Source of the DNA: Gammaproteobacteria bacterium
Lineage (GTDB): Bacteria > Pseudomonadota > Gammaproteobacteria > SZUA-140
Length of the DNA: 11,829 nucleotides
Direction of reading: 5' to 3'
Assembly (NCBI GenBank): GCA_026994735.1
Contig: JALWQD010000342.1
Coordinates: 1 to 11,829 of the forward strand
The position numbers were made by a program, and so were the translations under genes. Below are positions 1 through 7,143 of this stretch, piece by piece; within the stretch, counting starts at the first letter, position 1, and each line of letters opens with the position of its first letter. The notes beneath the pieces were generated by a model that searched no databases, was not told where the DNA came from, and saw only the letters and a list, made by a program, of their open reading frames with translations.

Positions 1-120
1 GCTTTCGCCACGTCACTGTCTGACTTATAGTCAAAGCACAGGAAGCATTAGTATAGGCTCGGCGTCAGCGTGAGATTAATCAGCACAAAAAGGCCTAAAC
101 AGTAGTGGCTCAGTAAGAAC

Positions 121-149
121 GCGCTCCCCATATCCGTGGGGATGAGCCG
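121..149 (+). repeat. Solitary 29-nt type I-E-like CRISPR repeat
   Basis: This 29-nt block has the shape of a type I-E CRISPR repeat: a 5' GCGCTCCCC, a short loop, then GTGGGGATGAGCCG. TCCCCA pairs with TGGGGA around a 6-nt loop. Compared with the familiar GTGTTCCCC...GGGGATAAACCG form, the outer GTT/AAC pairing is replaced by GCT/AGC, so pairing is kept. No second copy occurs one 61-nt unit upstream (60-88) or downstream (182-210), so this is not an array. It could be a relic, a spacer-less array, an orphan guide-like element, or a chance hairpin. It has no U-tract, so it is not an obvious terminator. Confidence 0.45.
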
Positions 150-212
150 GCGGTATAGTGTCGCCTTTCTGGTTCAATATTATTGGCTATAAAACAAGGC
201 CATGAGGCTTGG

Positions 213-240
213 TTGACTCGCTTTTTTGCTTCTGTATAAT
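213..240 (+). promoter_or_regulatory. Sigma70 promoter of the tRNA-Val gene
   Basis: TTGACT (213-218) and a perfect TATAAT (235-240) are separated by 16 bp. Transcription should begin near 247, about 11 nt before the mature tRNA. The bases after the -10 box are GC-rich (GGCCGCC). Such a discriminator is typical of stable-RNA promoters under stringent control, though control here is inferred. Confidence 0.85.
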
Positions 241-257
241 GGCCGCCTTGATATTGC

Positions 258-334
258 AGGCGCGTAGCTCAGTTGGTTAGAGCACCACCTTGACATGGTG
301 GGGGTCGTTGGTTCGAATCCAATCGCGCCTACCA
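258..334 (+). tRNA. tRNA-Val (GAC anticodon)
   Basis: A complete cloverleaf can be folded by eye. The acceptor stem AGGCGCG pairs with CGCGCCT, and the CCA end is encoded (332-334). The D-arm contains AGCTCAGTTGGTTAGAGC, the anticodon stem CCACC/GGTGG closes the loop TTGACAT with anticodon GAC at 292-294, and the T-loop is GTTCGAATC. It reads valine GUC (and GUU by wobble) codons. It has its own strong promoter and terminator and lies about 120 bp before thrS, an arrangement I recall from other gammaproteobacteria. No integrase or duplicated tRNA 3' end is visible, so there is no sign that it is used as an attachment site here. Confidence 0.97.
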
Positions 335-360
335 TTAAAATTGACAAGTATCAATTGATG

Positions 361-389
361 AGCACTGTGCCTTCAAACAGTGCTTTTTT
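361..389 (+). terminator. Rho-independent terminator after tRNA-Val
   Basis: AGCACTG (361-367) pairs perfectly with CAGTGCT (378-384) around a 10-nt loop, followed by a run of T to 389. It lies between the tRNA and thrS and probably ends the tRNA transcript. I could not find a clear sigma70 promoter for thrS between here and 453, so thrS is either expressed from a weak promoter or by readthrough. Confidence 0.75.
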
Positions 390-453
390 ATTGATCCCCT
401 ATACACTTCTTCGTGCAAGGTATGGGGAATATCGGCGGACATGCAAAAGCCTT

Positions 454-2379
454 ATGCCTATCGTTACCTTGCCGGATGGCAGTCAGCGTGAATACCCGCA
501 ATCGCTTACCCTGGCAGAGGTGGCGGCGTCTATTGGTCCGGGGTTGGCGAAGGCAACATTGGCTGGCCGCGTCGATGATGTGCTTGTCGATACCACCTTT
601 TTGATAGAAAAAGATGCCCGTGTCGTTATTATCACTGATCGTGATGCTGACGGCCTTGAAATTATCCGCCATTCCTGTGCCCATCTGCTCGCCCATGCTG
701 TCAAGACCCTCTATCCTGATGTCCAGGTAACGATTGGCCCCGTCATTGATGATGGCTTTTATTATGACTTCGCCTTCAAACGTGCATTTACTCCGGACGA
801 TCTGAGCAAGATCGAGCAGAAAATGGCCGAACTGGCAGCTGCCGACTTGCCTGTCCTGCGGGAAGAGCGCAGTCGTGACGAGGCCATTGCCTTTTTTGAC
901 GCGATAGATGAGCAATACAAAGCCGAAATCATACGTGATATACCGGCTTCAGAGACGCTTTCACTTTATACGCAGGGTGACTTTACCGATCTTTGTCGGG
1001 GGCCTCATGTGCCTTCCACCGCTCGTATCAAGGCCTTTAAACTAACCAAGTTGGCAGGCGCTTATTGGCGTGGCGATTCCAAAAACGAGATGCTGCAGCG
1101 TATCTATGGTACCGCATGGCGGACAAGCAAGGAGCTGAAAGGCTATTTGCATCGTATTGAGGAAGCTGAGAAGCGTGATCATCGGCGCATCGCCAAGCAT
1201 CTGGATCTGTATCATACCCAGGAAGAAGCGCCGGGGATGATTTTCTGGCATGACAATGGCTGGGTCATTTACCGAGAAGTCGAACAATACATTCGTGAAT
1301 TGTTGCGTCGTCATGATTATCAGGAAGTACGCACGCCACAGGTGGTTGATCGTAGTCTCTGGGAACGTTCCGGGCACTGGGACAAGTTCAAGGATGACAT
1401 GTTTACGACTCATTCCGAGAATCGTGACTATGCCATCAAGCCAATGAACTGCCCTTGCCATGTGCAAATTTTTAATCAGGGCCTGAAGAGTTACCGTGAT
1501 TTGCCGTTGAAACTGGCCGAGTTCGGTTCCTGTTTGCGTAATGAACCCTCGGGAACACTTCATGGTTTAATGCGCCTGCGCAATTTTGTTCAGGATGATG
1601 CCCATATTTTCTGTACCGAAGCACAAATTCAGAGCGAGGTTTCGGACTTTATCGACCTGCTCTTTGAGGTTTACGCTGATTTTGGTTTTACCGATATTAT
1701 TATCAAGCTGTCGACGCGCCCGGATAACAGGGTCGGTGAGGATGACAGTTGGGACAAGGCTGAGCATGCTCTTGAAGAAGCCCTCAATAGCAAGGGACTG
1801 GGCTGGGATTTGCAGCCGGGTGAGGGGGCCTTTTACGGTCCTAAAATCGAATTTTCTCTCAAGGATTGTCTGGGACGCGTCTGGCAGTGTGGCACTATCC
1901 AGGTTGACTTCTCCATGCCCGGACGCCTGGATGCGAGCTATGTCGCCGAAGATGGCAGTCGCCAGGTACCGGTCATGTTACACCGTGCGATCCTTGGCTC
2001 TCTGGAACGTTTTATCGGTATTTTGATCGAGGAACATGCCGGCCACTTCCCGCTCTGGTTGGCGCCTGTACAGGTTGTCGTCATGAATATCACGGATCGG
2101 CAGGAGGCATTTTGCCGCGAAGTTGGTGATTTTCTTCGCCAATACGGAATACGTGCCCGTGAAGACTTGAGAAATGAGAAGATTAACTTTAAAATCCGCG
2201 AACATACGTTACAACATGTGCCTTATCTGCTCGTCGTCGGTGACCGCGAGGTAGAAGGGCGTTCTGTGGCAGTGCGTGCGCGCAAGGGCGAGGATCTCGG
2301 GGGAATGCCACTGACTGGCATCCTCAAGCATCTGCAAGCCGAGATAGCGTGCCGTGGCCATATGCCTTTGGAGGAATAG
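454..2379 (+). CDS. thrS: Threonine--tRNA ligase
   Basis: This cytoplasmic class II synthetase charges tRNA-Thr with threonine and edits Ser-tRNA-Thr. The 641 residues match the E. coli length of 642. In order they are a TGS domain (about 1-60), an editing domain with H73, H77, C181 and H185 in the expected RHSCAHLLAH and DLCRGPH motifs, a catalytic core with the zinc ligands C333, H384 and H510, the motif 2 arginine in LRNEPSG, the motif 3 sequence GSLERF (515-520), and a C-terminal anticodon-binding domain from about 536. The start is set by homology (MPIVTLPDGS matches the usual N-terminus). The same frame is open back into the tRNA, but that extension is not part of the family. No strong ribosome binding site precedes the ATG. 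It heads the translation cluster, and its TAG stop is 2 nt before the proposed infC start. Confidence 0.98.
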   Translation: MPIVTLPDGSQREYPQSLTLAEVAASIGPGLAKATLAGRVDDVLVDTTFLIEKDARVVIITDRDADGLEIIRHSCAHLLAHAVKTLYPDVQVTIGPVIDDGFYYDFAFKRAFTPDDLSKIEQKMAELAAADLPVLREERSRDEAIAFFDAIDEQYKAEIIRDIPASETLSLYTQGDFTDLCRGPHVPSTARIKAFKLTKLAGAYWRGDSKNEMLQRIYGTAWRTSKELKGYLHRIEEAEKRDHRRIAKHLDLYHTQEEAPGMIFWHDNGWVIYREVEQYIRELLRRHDYQEVRTPQVVDRSLWERSGHWDKFKDDMFTTHSENRDYAIKPMNCPCHVQIFNQGLKSYRDLPLKLAEFGSCLRNEPSGTLHGLMRLRNFVQDDAHIFCTEAQIQSEVSDFIDLLFEVYADFGFTDIIIKLSTRPDNRVGEDDSWDKAEHALEEALNSKGLGWDLQPGEGAFYGPKIEFSLKDCLGRVWQCGTIQVDFSMPGRLDASYVAEDGSRQVPVMLHRAILGSLERFIGILIEEHAGHFPLWLAPVQVVVMNITDRQEAFCREVGDFLRQYGIRAREDLRNEKINFKIREHTLQHVPYLLVVGDREVEGRSVAVRARKGEDLGGMPLTGILKHLQAEIACRGHMPLEE

Positions 2380-2384
2380 AAATC
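2370..2384 (+). promoter_or_regulatory. infC ribosome binding site with AUC start codon
   Basis: A perfect GGAGG (2370-2374) lies inside the end of thrS. The only in-frame codon at a proper distance is ATC at 2382-2384, with a 7-nt gap. The in-frame ATA at 2376 is only 1 nt from the Shine-Dalgarno, and the upstream GTG (2349) precedes it. E. coli infC begins with AUU, and IF3 represses its own synthesis by rejecting such rare start codons. The same autoregulation is inferred here. Confidence 0.7.
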
Positions 2385-2915
2385 GCTGCTGATAAACAAC
2401 TGAGGACTAACGAGGCGGTGACCGCCCCTGAGGTTCGGCTGATTGGAGCTGATGGTGAGCAGGTCGGGGTCGTTAGCCTGGCTGATGCCCGTCATGCGGC
2501 TGAAGAGGCGACGCTTGATCTGGTCGAAATTGTACCCAACGGTGAACCACCTGTCTGTCGTTTGATGGACTACGGTAAGTTCATCTTTGAAGAGAACAAG
2601 AAAAAGCAGGCGGCCAAGAAAAAGCAGAAGCAAACACAGGTCAAGGAAGTCAAATTCCGTCCAGGGACTGATGAAGGGGATTACCAGGTCAAGATGCGTA
2701 ATCTCGTTCGTTTTCTTGAAGGCGGTGACAAGGCCAAAGTGACGCTGCGTTTTCGCGGCAGAGAAATGGCCCACCAGGATCTTGGTATCAAACTCCTGAA
2801 GCGTGTCGAGGAAGACCTGAAGGAAATTGGTACGGTAGAGCAGTATCCGCGTCTGGAAGGGCGGCAGATGGTTATGGTCATCGCGCCACAGACAGGGAAA
2901 TCAAAAAAACGCTAG
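2382..2915 (+). CDS. infC: Translation initiation factor IF-3
   Basis: IF3 binds the 30S subunit, keeps it apart from the 50S, and proofreads the start codon and initiator tRNA. With the AUC start the product is 177 residues (180 in E. coli). The N-terminal domain shows RTNE followed by PEVRLIGADGEQ, then PPVCRLMDYGKF. A lysine-rich linker (KKKQAAKKKQKQ) leads to the C-terminal domain with VKFRPGTDEGDYQVK and the family signature VTLRFRGREMAHQ. The conserved RTNE lies upstream of the GTG at 2418, which excludes that codon as the start. A GTG at 2349 would give 188 residues but lies upstream of the Shine-Dalgarno within thrS. Translation is probably coupled to thrS. Confidence 0.97.
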   Translation: MAADKQLRTNEAVTAPEVRLIGADGEQVGVVSLADARHAAEEATLDLVEIVPNGEPPVCRLMDYGKFIFEENKKKQAAKKKQKQTQVKEVKFRPGTDEGDYQVKMRNLVRFLEGGDKAKVTLRFRGREMAHQDLGIKLLKRVEEDLKEIGTVEQYPRLEGRQMVMVIAPQTGKSKKR

Positions 2916-2916
2916 T

Positions 2917-2949
2917 GATGGACGCCATGCAGCGTCATAAATTTTTTTT
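2917..2949 (+). terminator. Hairpin with T-run between infC and rpmI
   Basis: GACGC (2921-2925) pairs with GCGTC (2932-2936), extended by AT pairs with one bulged G, and is followed by AAA and eight T residues (2942-2949). It looks like a weak intrinsic terminator or attenuator inside the operon, and could trim expression of L35/L20 relative to IF3. In E. coli this interval also takes part in L20 feedback on rpmI. I cannot see a convincing L20 pseudoknot here. Confidence 0.45.
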
Positions 2950-2971
2950 AGATTTGGAGTGAGAATAGATC

Positions 2972-3169
2972 ATGCCGAAAATGAAGACACACAGTGGTGC
3001 TGCCAAGCGCTTCAAGAGAACCGCTTCCGGCGGTTTCAAGCGTAAGCAGGGGTTTCGCAGCCACATTTTGACGAAAAAAAGCACCAAGCGTAAGCGTCAG
3101 CTACGTCGTGGCGCGATGATTTGCGCGGCCGATTCCGGTCTCGTCAGCAAGATGTTGCCGTATAGCTAA
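2972..3169 (+). CDS. rpmI: 50S ribosomal protein L35
   Basis: L35 is a small basic protein of the large ribosomal subunit. The 65-residue product begins MPKMKTHSGAAKRFKRTASG and contains the conserved SHILTKKSTKRKRQLR segment, ending LPYS, as in the family. TTGGAG lies upstream of the ATG. It follows infC by 56 nt, an interval holding a hairpin with a T-run, and precedes rplT by 21 nt, so L35 and L20 are almost certainly translated from one message. In E. coli, L20 represses rpmI-rplT translation. That control is plausible here but not shown by the sequence. Confidence 0.98.
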   Translation: MPKMKTHSGAAKRFKRTASGGFKRKQGFRSHILTKKSTKRKRQLRRGAMICAADSGLVSKMLPYS

Positions 3170-3190
3170 TTTTTCTTTTAGGAGTCAGTC

Positions 3191-3550
3191 ATGCCAAGAG
3201 TCAAGCGAGGGGTTACGGCCCGCGCCCGTCACAAGAAAGTTCTCGAACAGGCCAAAGGCTATCGGGGACGTCGCAAGAACGTTTATCGTGTTGCCGTACA
3301 GGCCGTTACGAAAGCCGGTCAATATGCCTACCGTGATCGTCGGCAGCGCAAACGCCAGTTCCGCAGCTTGTGGATTGCCCGTATAAATGCTGCTGCACGT
3401 GAGTGCGGTCTCAGCTACAGTCGTTTCATGAATGGCCTCAACAAGGCTTCGATTGAAATTGATCGCAAGGTATTGGCCGATATCGCTGTTTTTGACAAGG
3501 CTGCGTTTGCTGTTCTTGCCGAGAAGGCTAAAAGTGGTCTGACCGACTAG
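3191..3550 (+). CDS. rplT: 50S ribosomal protein L20
   Basis: L20 binds 23S rRNA early in assembly of the large subunit and represses its own operon in E. coli. The 119-residue product is of normal length (118 in E. coli). It opens MPRVKRGVTARARHKKVLEQ, followed by AKGYRGRRKNVYRVA, the very basic extension that threads into rRNA. The compact C-terminal domain contains RINAAARECGLSYSRFMNGL. AGGAG sits just before the ATG. It ends with TAG and is followed by a 172-nt leader region before pheS. Confidence 0.98.
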   Translation: MPRVKRGVTARARHKKVLEQAKGYRGRRKNVYRVAVQAVTKAGQYAYRDRRQRKRQFRSLWIARINAAARECGLSYSRFMNGLNKASIEIDRKVLADIAVFDKAAFAVLAEKAKSGLTD

Positions 3551-3614
3551 GGTTTTCTTTCGCTCAGGCGCAGCCATTAAGGTGCGCCGGGTGCGTTATG
3601 AAAACAAGAAATTG

Positions 3615-3655
3615 CGATAGCAGGTGATTATTTATTAGATTTGATGCTGCTATCG
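3615..3655 (+). promoter_or_regulatory. Leader hairpin upstream of pheS
   Basis: CGATAGCAG (3615-3623) and CTGCTATCG (3647-3655) form a perfect 9-bp inverted repeat around a 23-nt AT-rich loop. It lies 14 nt before the terminator hairpin at 3670. Together they resemble an attenuation leader, which is the known mode of control of pheST in E. coli (through the pheM leader peptide). A weak promoter-like pair, TTGCGA (3613-3618) and TAGATT (3636-3641) with 17-bp spacing, overlaps the hairpin, so an operator is another reading. Confidence 0.45.
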
Positions 3656-3669
3656 ACCGTTTACTGGAG

Positions 3670-3697
3670 AGGAAAGGCCATGGCCTTTCCTTTTTTT
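3670..3697 (+). terminator. Strong intrinsic terminator/attenuator before pheS
   Basis: AGGAAAGGC (3670-3678) pairs perfectly with GCCTTTCCT (3683-3691) around a CATG loop, immediately followed by seven T residues (3691-3697). It ends the rplT transcript or, as in E. coli, attenuates readthrough into pheS-pheT. It sits only 25 nt before the pheS start codon. Confidence 0.88.
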
Positions 3698-3722
3698 GTT
3701 GATTGTTAGCCGGGGAAGCGAT

Positions 3723-4766
3723 GTGCAGCAGTTAGAGAGTCTGATTGATAAGGCCGAACGCACGGTCAATGGCGCCACAGATCTTGATGCCTTGAACGAA
3801 TATCGAATCCGTTTTTTGGGTCGCAAAGGGGAACTGACGGGCTATCTGAAAGGGCTTGGTGACGTTCCTGTTGCTGACAGACCTAAGTTTGGGCAAGCGA
3901 TCAACCGTGGCAAACAGCGTTTGCAGGCGGCCATCGATTTACGCCAGGAGACATTGCAGGAAGCGGCCTTGAAAGCGCGTCTTGCGAGTGAGTCTATTGA
4001 CGTTACCTTGCCTGGGCGCCAGCAGGGTGTCGGTGGCTTGCATCCTGTTACACAGACGATGATGCGGATTGAAACGCTGTTTCGTCAAGGTGGTTATGAG
4101 CTTGTTGAAGGGCCAGAAATCGAAGACGACTACCATAACTTTGAAGCACTCAATATCCCTGCAGACCATCCCGCACGCGCGATGCACGATACCTTTTATT
4201 TTGATCAACATACGGTATTGCGCACGCATACTTCACCGGTTCAGGTGCGTGTTATGACAGAACAGCAACCACCGTTTAGAGTGATTGCACCGGGAAAGGT
4301 GTATCGCTGTGACTCTGATGTAACACATACACCAATGTTTCATCAGGTCGAAGGTTTTATGGTCGATGAGCAGGTGAGCTTCGCTGATTTGAAAGGCGTG
4401 GTCAGTGATTTTCTGCGTCTGTTTTTTGAACGTGATCTGGCGGTTCGTTTTCGCCCTTCTTATTTTCCTTTTACCGAGCCTTCTGCTGAAGTCGATATTG
4501 CCTGTGTTATCTGCGCTGGTGACGGCTGTCGTGTCTGTAGTCAAACAGGCTGGCTGGAAGTCATGGGATGCGGCATGATTCACCCGCAGGTGCTAAAAAA
4601 TGTCGCTATTGACGGGCAAAAATACAGCGGTTTCGCTTTTGGCATGGGTGTTGAGCGTTTGGCAATGTTGTATTATGGAATCAATGATTTACGTCTGTTT
4701 TATGAGAATGATTTGCGTTTTATTGGGCAGTTTTCGGATGCTGTTTCGAAAGGTAAGTCACGATGA
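3723..4766 (+). CDS. pheS: Phenylalanine--tRNA ligase alpha subunit
   Basis: This is the catalytic subunit of the alpha2beta2 synthetase that charges tRNA-Phe. The 347-residue protein has the N-terminal coiled-coil arm, then PEIEDDYHNFEALNIPADHPAR (129-152), motif 2 around VIAPGKVYR and THTPMFHQVEG (201-211), RPSYFPFTEPSAEVD (244-258) and motif 3 with the phenylalanine-pocket GFAFGMGVERL (303-313). Four cysteines (C261, C264, C269, C272) in a CxxC-x4-CxxC pattern precede TGWLE. This insert occurs in many bacterial PheS proteins, is absent from E. coli, and may bind zinc. The GTG start at 3723 aligns with the family N-terminus and has GGGGA six bases upstream. The TTG at 3696 lies in the terminator T-run and is unlikely. 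The stop overlaps the pheT start (ATGA). Confidence 0.98.
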   Translation: MQQLESLIDKAERTVNGATDLDALNEYRIRFLGRKGELTGYLKGLGDVPVADRPKFGQAINRGKQRLQAAIDLRQETLQEAALKARLASESIDVTLPGRQQGVGGLHPVTQTMMRIETLFRQGGYELVEGPEIEDDYHNFEALNIPADHPARAMHDTFYFDQHTVLRTHTSPVQVRVMTEQQPPFRVIAPGKVYRCDSDVTHTPMFHQVEGFMVDEQVSFADLKGVVSDFLRLFFERDLAVRFRPSYFPFTEPSAEVDIACVICAGDGCRVCSQTGWLEVMGCGMIHPQVLKNVAIDGQKYSGFAFGMGVERLAMLYYGINDLRLFYENDLRFIGQFSDAVSKGKSR

Positions 4767-7141
4767 AGTTTAGTGAGCAGTGGTTACGGGAATGGGTTAA
4801 TCCTGATATTGATACGGATACCCTTGGTGAGCAACTGACAATGGCCGGGCTTGAAGTTGAAGCCATTGAAGCCGCAGCGCCTTTTTTTGATGGCATTGTC
4901 GTTGCCCGTATTGTTTCCTGCGCCGCACACCCTGAGGCTGATCGCTTGCAGGTTTGCCAGGTTGATGATGGCCGGGATGAAACACTCACCATCGTCTGTG
5001 GTGCTGCCAATGCCCGCCCAGGGATAACCGTGCCATTGGCTCGAATCGGTGCCCAGTTACCCTCGGGAATGGTGATCAAACAGGCAAAATTGCGGGGTAT
5101 GGCATCCTTTGGCATGCTCTGTTCAGCCGCAGAACTCGGACTTGTTGAGAGTGCCGAAGGCTTGCTTGAATTACCCGCTGATTGGCAGCCTGGTACGGTT
5201 ATTCAGGATGCTCTTGAGCTGGCTGATCAGTGTATTGAGATCGGCTTGACGCCGAATCGTGGTGATTGCCTCAGTATTGCCGGCATTGCCCGTGAAGTGG
5301 CGACAATTAATCGCCTGCCTGTGTCGGCTCCGGCGCTGACTGCCGCGCCGGTTGAGATTGATGATGAGCAGCGCGTGGTGGTGGATGATCGTGCAGCCTG
5401 CCCGGTTTACTGCGGCCGCGTCATTCGTGCCATTGATGTCAGTAAAGCATCACCTTTATGGTTGCAGGAACGCCTGCGTCGAAGTGGTTTGCGCAGTATC
5501 AGTGCTGTTGTCGATGTGACTAATCTGGTGATGTTGGAACTTGGCCAGCCGATGCACGCCTTTGACCTGGATAATGTACAGGGGACTGTTTATGTGCGCC
5601 GCTGTCGTGAGGGTGAACAGCTGACTTTGCTTGCTGGCCGTGAAGTAGCATTGCAAGCGGATACCTTGGTCATCGCCGATGATGAGAAACCATTGGCCTT
5701 GGCCGGTATAATGGGTGGTGAAGACAGTGCTGTATCCACTGACAGCGTCAACATTTTTCTTGAAGCGGCACACTTTCGCCCGGCAGCAATTGCCGGCAAG
5801 GCCCGTGCCTACGGACTGCATACTGATTCGGCTCATCGCTTTGAGCGCGGTGTCGCGGCAAGCTTGCCAGAGCAGGCAATCGAACGGGCGAGCACATTAT
5901 TACTGGCGATTGTGGGGGGACAGGTCGGGCCAATGACAACGGTTGCTGATACGAACTTGCAGCCGCAGCAGGCACAGGTGGCGCTGCGACGGTCTGCTGT
6001 CTGTCGCTTGTTGGGTGTTGATATCAATAGCGAAGAGATTGTTGATATTCTCAGCCGTCTTGGTATGCAAATGACTGCTGTTGGCGATGAGACATGGCAG
6101 GTGACGCCTCCTGACTATCGTTTTGATATTGCCAATGAAGCTGATCTGATCGAAGAATTGGCACGCATCCATGGTTACAATCAATTACCCGACAGTCGTC
6201 CTCTGGTGGCTGCTATCATGAGTCCGTTGCCAGCAGCACATGAGCGTCTGTTGCCCTGGTTGCGCCAGGCACTGGTTGATCAGGGGTATTACGAAATGAT
6301 CAGCTACAGTTTTGTTGAACCGGAATTGCAAAAGCTGTTGGATCCCGAGCAAACACCCTTGTCTTTGGCGAACCCGTTGGCCAGTGATATCTCTGTTATG
6401 CGTACCAGTCTCTGGCCCGGTTTATTAACGGCGGCCCACTATAACCAGAGTCGCCAGCAACAGCGCATTCGTTTTTTTGAGATTGGCAAGCGCTTCAGGG
6501 GATCATTGGCTGAACGGAAAGAAGAAACCGTCCTTGCCTGTGCTGTTACCGGTGCTGTCAGCCCCGAACAATGGGGCGAGACAATGCGCCCGGCAGATTT
6601 TTTTGATCTCAAGGGGGATCTGGAAGAGACTTTGGGACGTTGTTTGTCACTTCGTTTTAGTGCCTGTGAACATCCGGCCTTACACCCGGGGCGGAGTGCT
6701 CAAATTACGGATGAAAGCAGCCAGACTATCGGTTATATCGGAGCACTGCATCCTCAACTGCAAGAAAAAATAGGCCTCGAGAGCGAGGTGCTGCTTTGTG
6801 AAATTTCACTGAGTGGTGTTGATACCAGCGCAGTGCATCATTTTCATATGCTTTCCCGTTTTCCTGCTGTCCGTCGGGATCTGGCTCTGCTTGTCGCTGC
6901 TGACTTGCCAACGGGGCAGTTGCAAGATGTGCTTTCGGCGGCTCTTGGGGAGCAACTTAAAGAAGTGCGGGTGTTTGATGTGTATCAAGGGAAGGGGATC
7001 GATTCAGGTCTAAAAAGTGTTGCTATTGGCTTGACGTTTCAAGACATTTCACGCACCCTTACTGACGATAATATTGATAATATGGTGGCCGCTGCATTGC
7101 AGGCAGTGACGACACAGTGTGGAGCAAGACTGAGGGATTGA
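4763..7141 (+). CDS. pheT: Phenylalanine--tRNA ligase beta subunit
   Basis: The beta subunit binds tRNA-Phe and edits mischarged Tyr-tRNA-Phe. The 792 residues agree with the E. coli length of 795. In order they are an N-terminal segment MKFSEQWLREWVNP, an OB-fold tRNA-binding domain (about 40-150, with HPEADRLQVCQVD), the B3/B4 editing domain (about 210-385, with NLVMLELGQPMHAFD and the GGEDSAV region), the B5 domain (about 400-475), the catalytic-like core containing FFEIGKRF, and a C-terminal anticodon-binding FDX-ACB domain starting near LSRFPAVRRDLALLV. The ATG overlaps the pheS stop by four bases, so the two chains are translationally coupled. The stop lies 2 nt before the ihfA start. 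Confidence 0.98.
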   Translation: MKFSEQWLREWVNPDIDTDTLGEQLTMAGLEVEAIEAAAPFFDGIVVARIVSCAAHPEADRLQVCQVDDGRDETLTIVCGAANARPGITVPLARIGAQLPSGMVIKQAKLRGMASFGMLCSAAELGLVESAEGLLELPADWQPGTVIQDALELADQCIEIGLTPNRGDCLSIAGIAREVATINRLPVSAPALTAAPVEIDDEQRVVVDDRAACPVYCGRVIRAIDVSKASPLWLQERLRRSGLRSISAVVDVTNLVMLELGQPMHAFDLDNVQGTVYVRRCREGEQLTLLAGREVALQADTLVIADDEKPLALAGIMGGEDSAVSTDSVNIFLEAAHFRPAAIAGKARAYGLHTDSAHRFERGVAASLPEQAIERASTLLLAIVGGQVGPMTTVADTNLQPQQAQVALRRSAVCRLLGVDINSEEIVDILSRLGMQMTAVGDETWQVTPPDYRFDIANEADLIEELARIHGYNQLPDSRPLVAAIMSPLPAAHERLLPWLRQALVDQGYYEMISYSFVEPELQKLLDPEQTPLSLANPLASDISVMRTSLWPGLLTAAHYNQSRQQQRIRFFEIGKRFRGSLAERKEETVLACAVTGAVSPEQWGETMRPADFFDLKGDLEETLGRCLSLRFSACEHPALHPGRSAQITDESSQTIGYIGALHPQLQEKIGLESEVLLCEISLSGVDTSAVHHFHMLSRFPAVRRDLALLVAADLPTGQLQDVLSAALGEQLKEVRVFDVYQGKGIDSGLKSVAIGLTFQDISRTLTDDNIDNMVAAALQAVTTQCGARLRD

Positions 7142-7143
7142 AG

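Noticed and set aside
21..33. Small dyad TGACT-TAT-AGTCA at the window start
   Set aside because: Five-base arms are too short to support a claim without context from further upstream.
258..334. tRNA-Val as an attachment site for a mobile element
   Set aside because: There is no integrase and no repeated tRNA 3' end in the window. The genes after it are core chromosomal genes.
295..453. Upstream extension of thrS starting in the tRNA anticodon loop
   Set aside because: It overlaps tRNA-Val and its terminator, and the conserved ThrS N-terminus begins at 454.
388..915. 175-codon minus-strand open frame opposite thrS
   Set aside because: It is antisense to the conserved thrS coding sequence and its translation resembles no protein family. 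It is a shadow frame.
3644..3709. 21-codon open frame with three Phe codons before pheS, considered as a pheM-like leader peptide
   Set aside because: The Phe codons arise from the terminator arm and T-run, there is no good ribosome binding site, and a ribosome there would not switch the terminator in the usual way.
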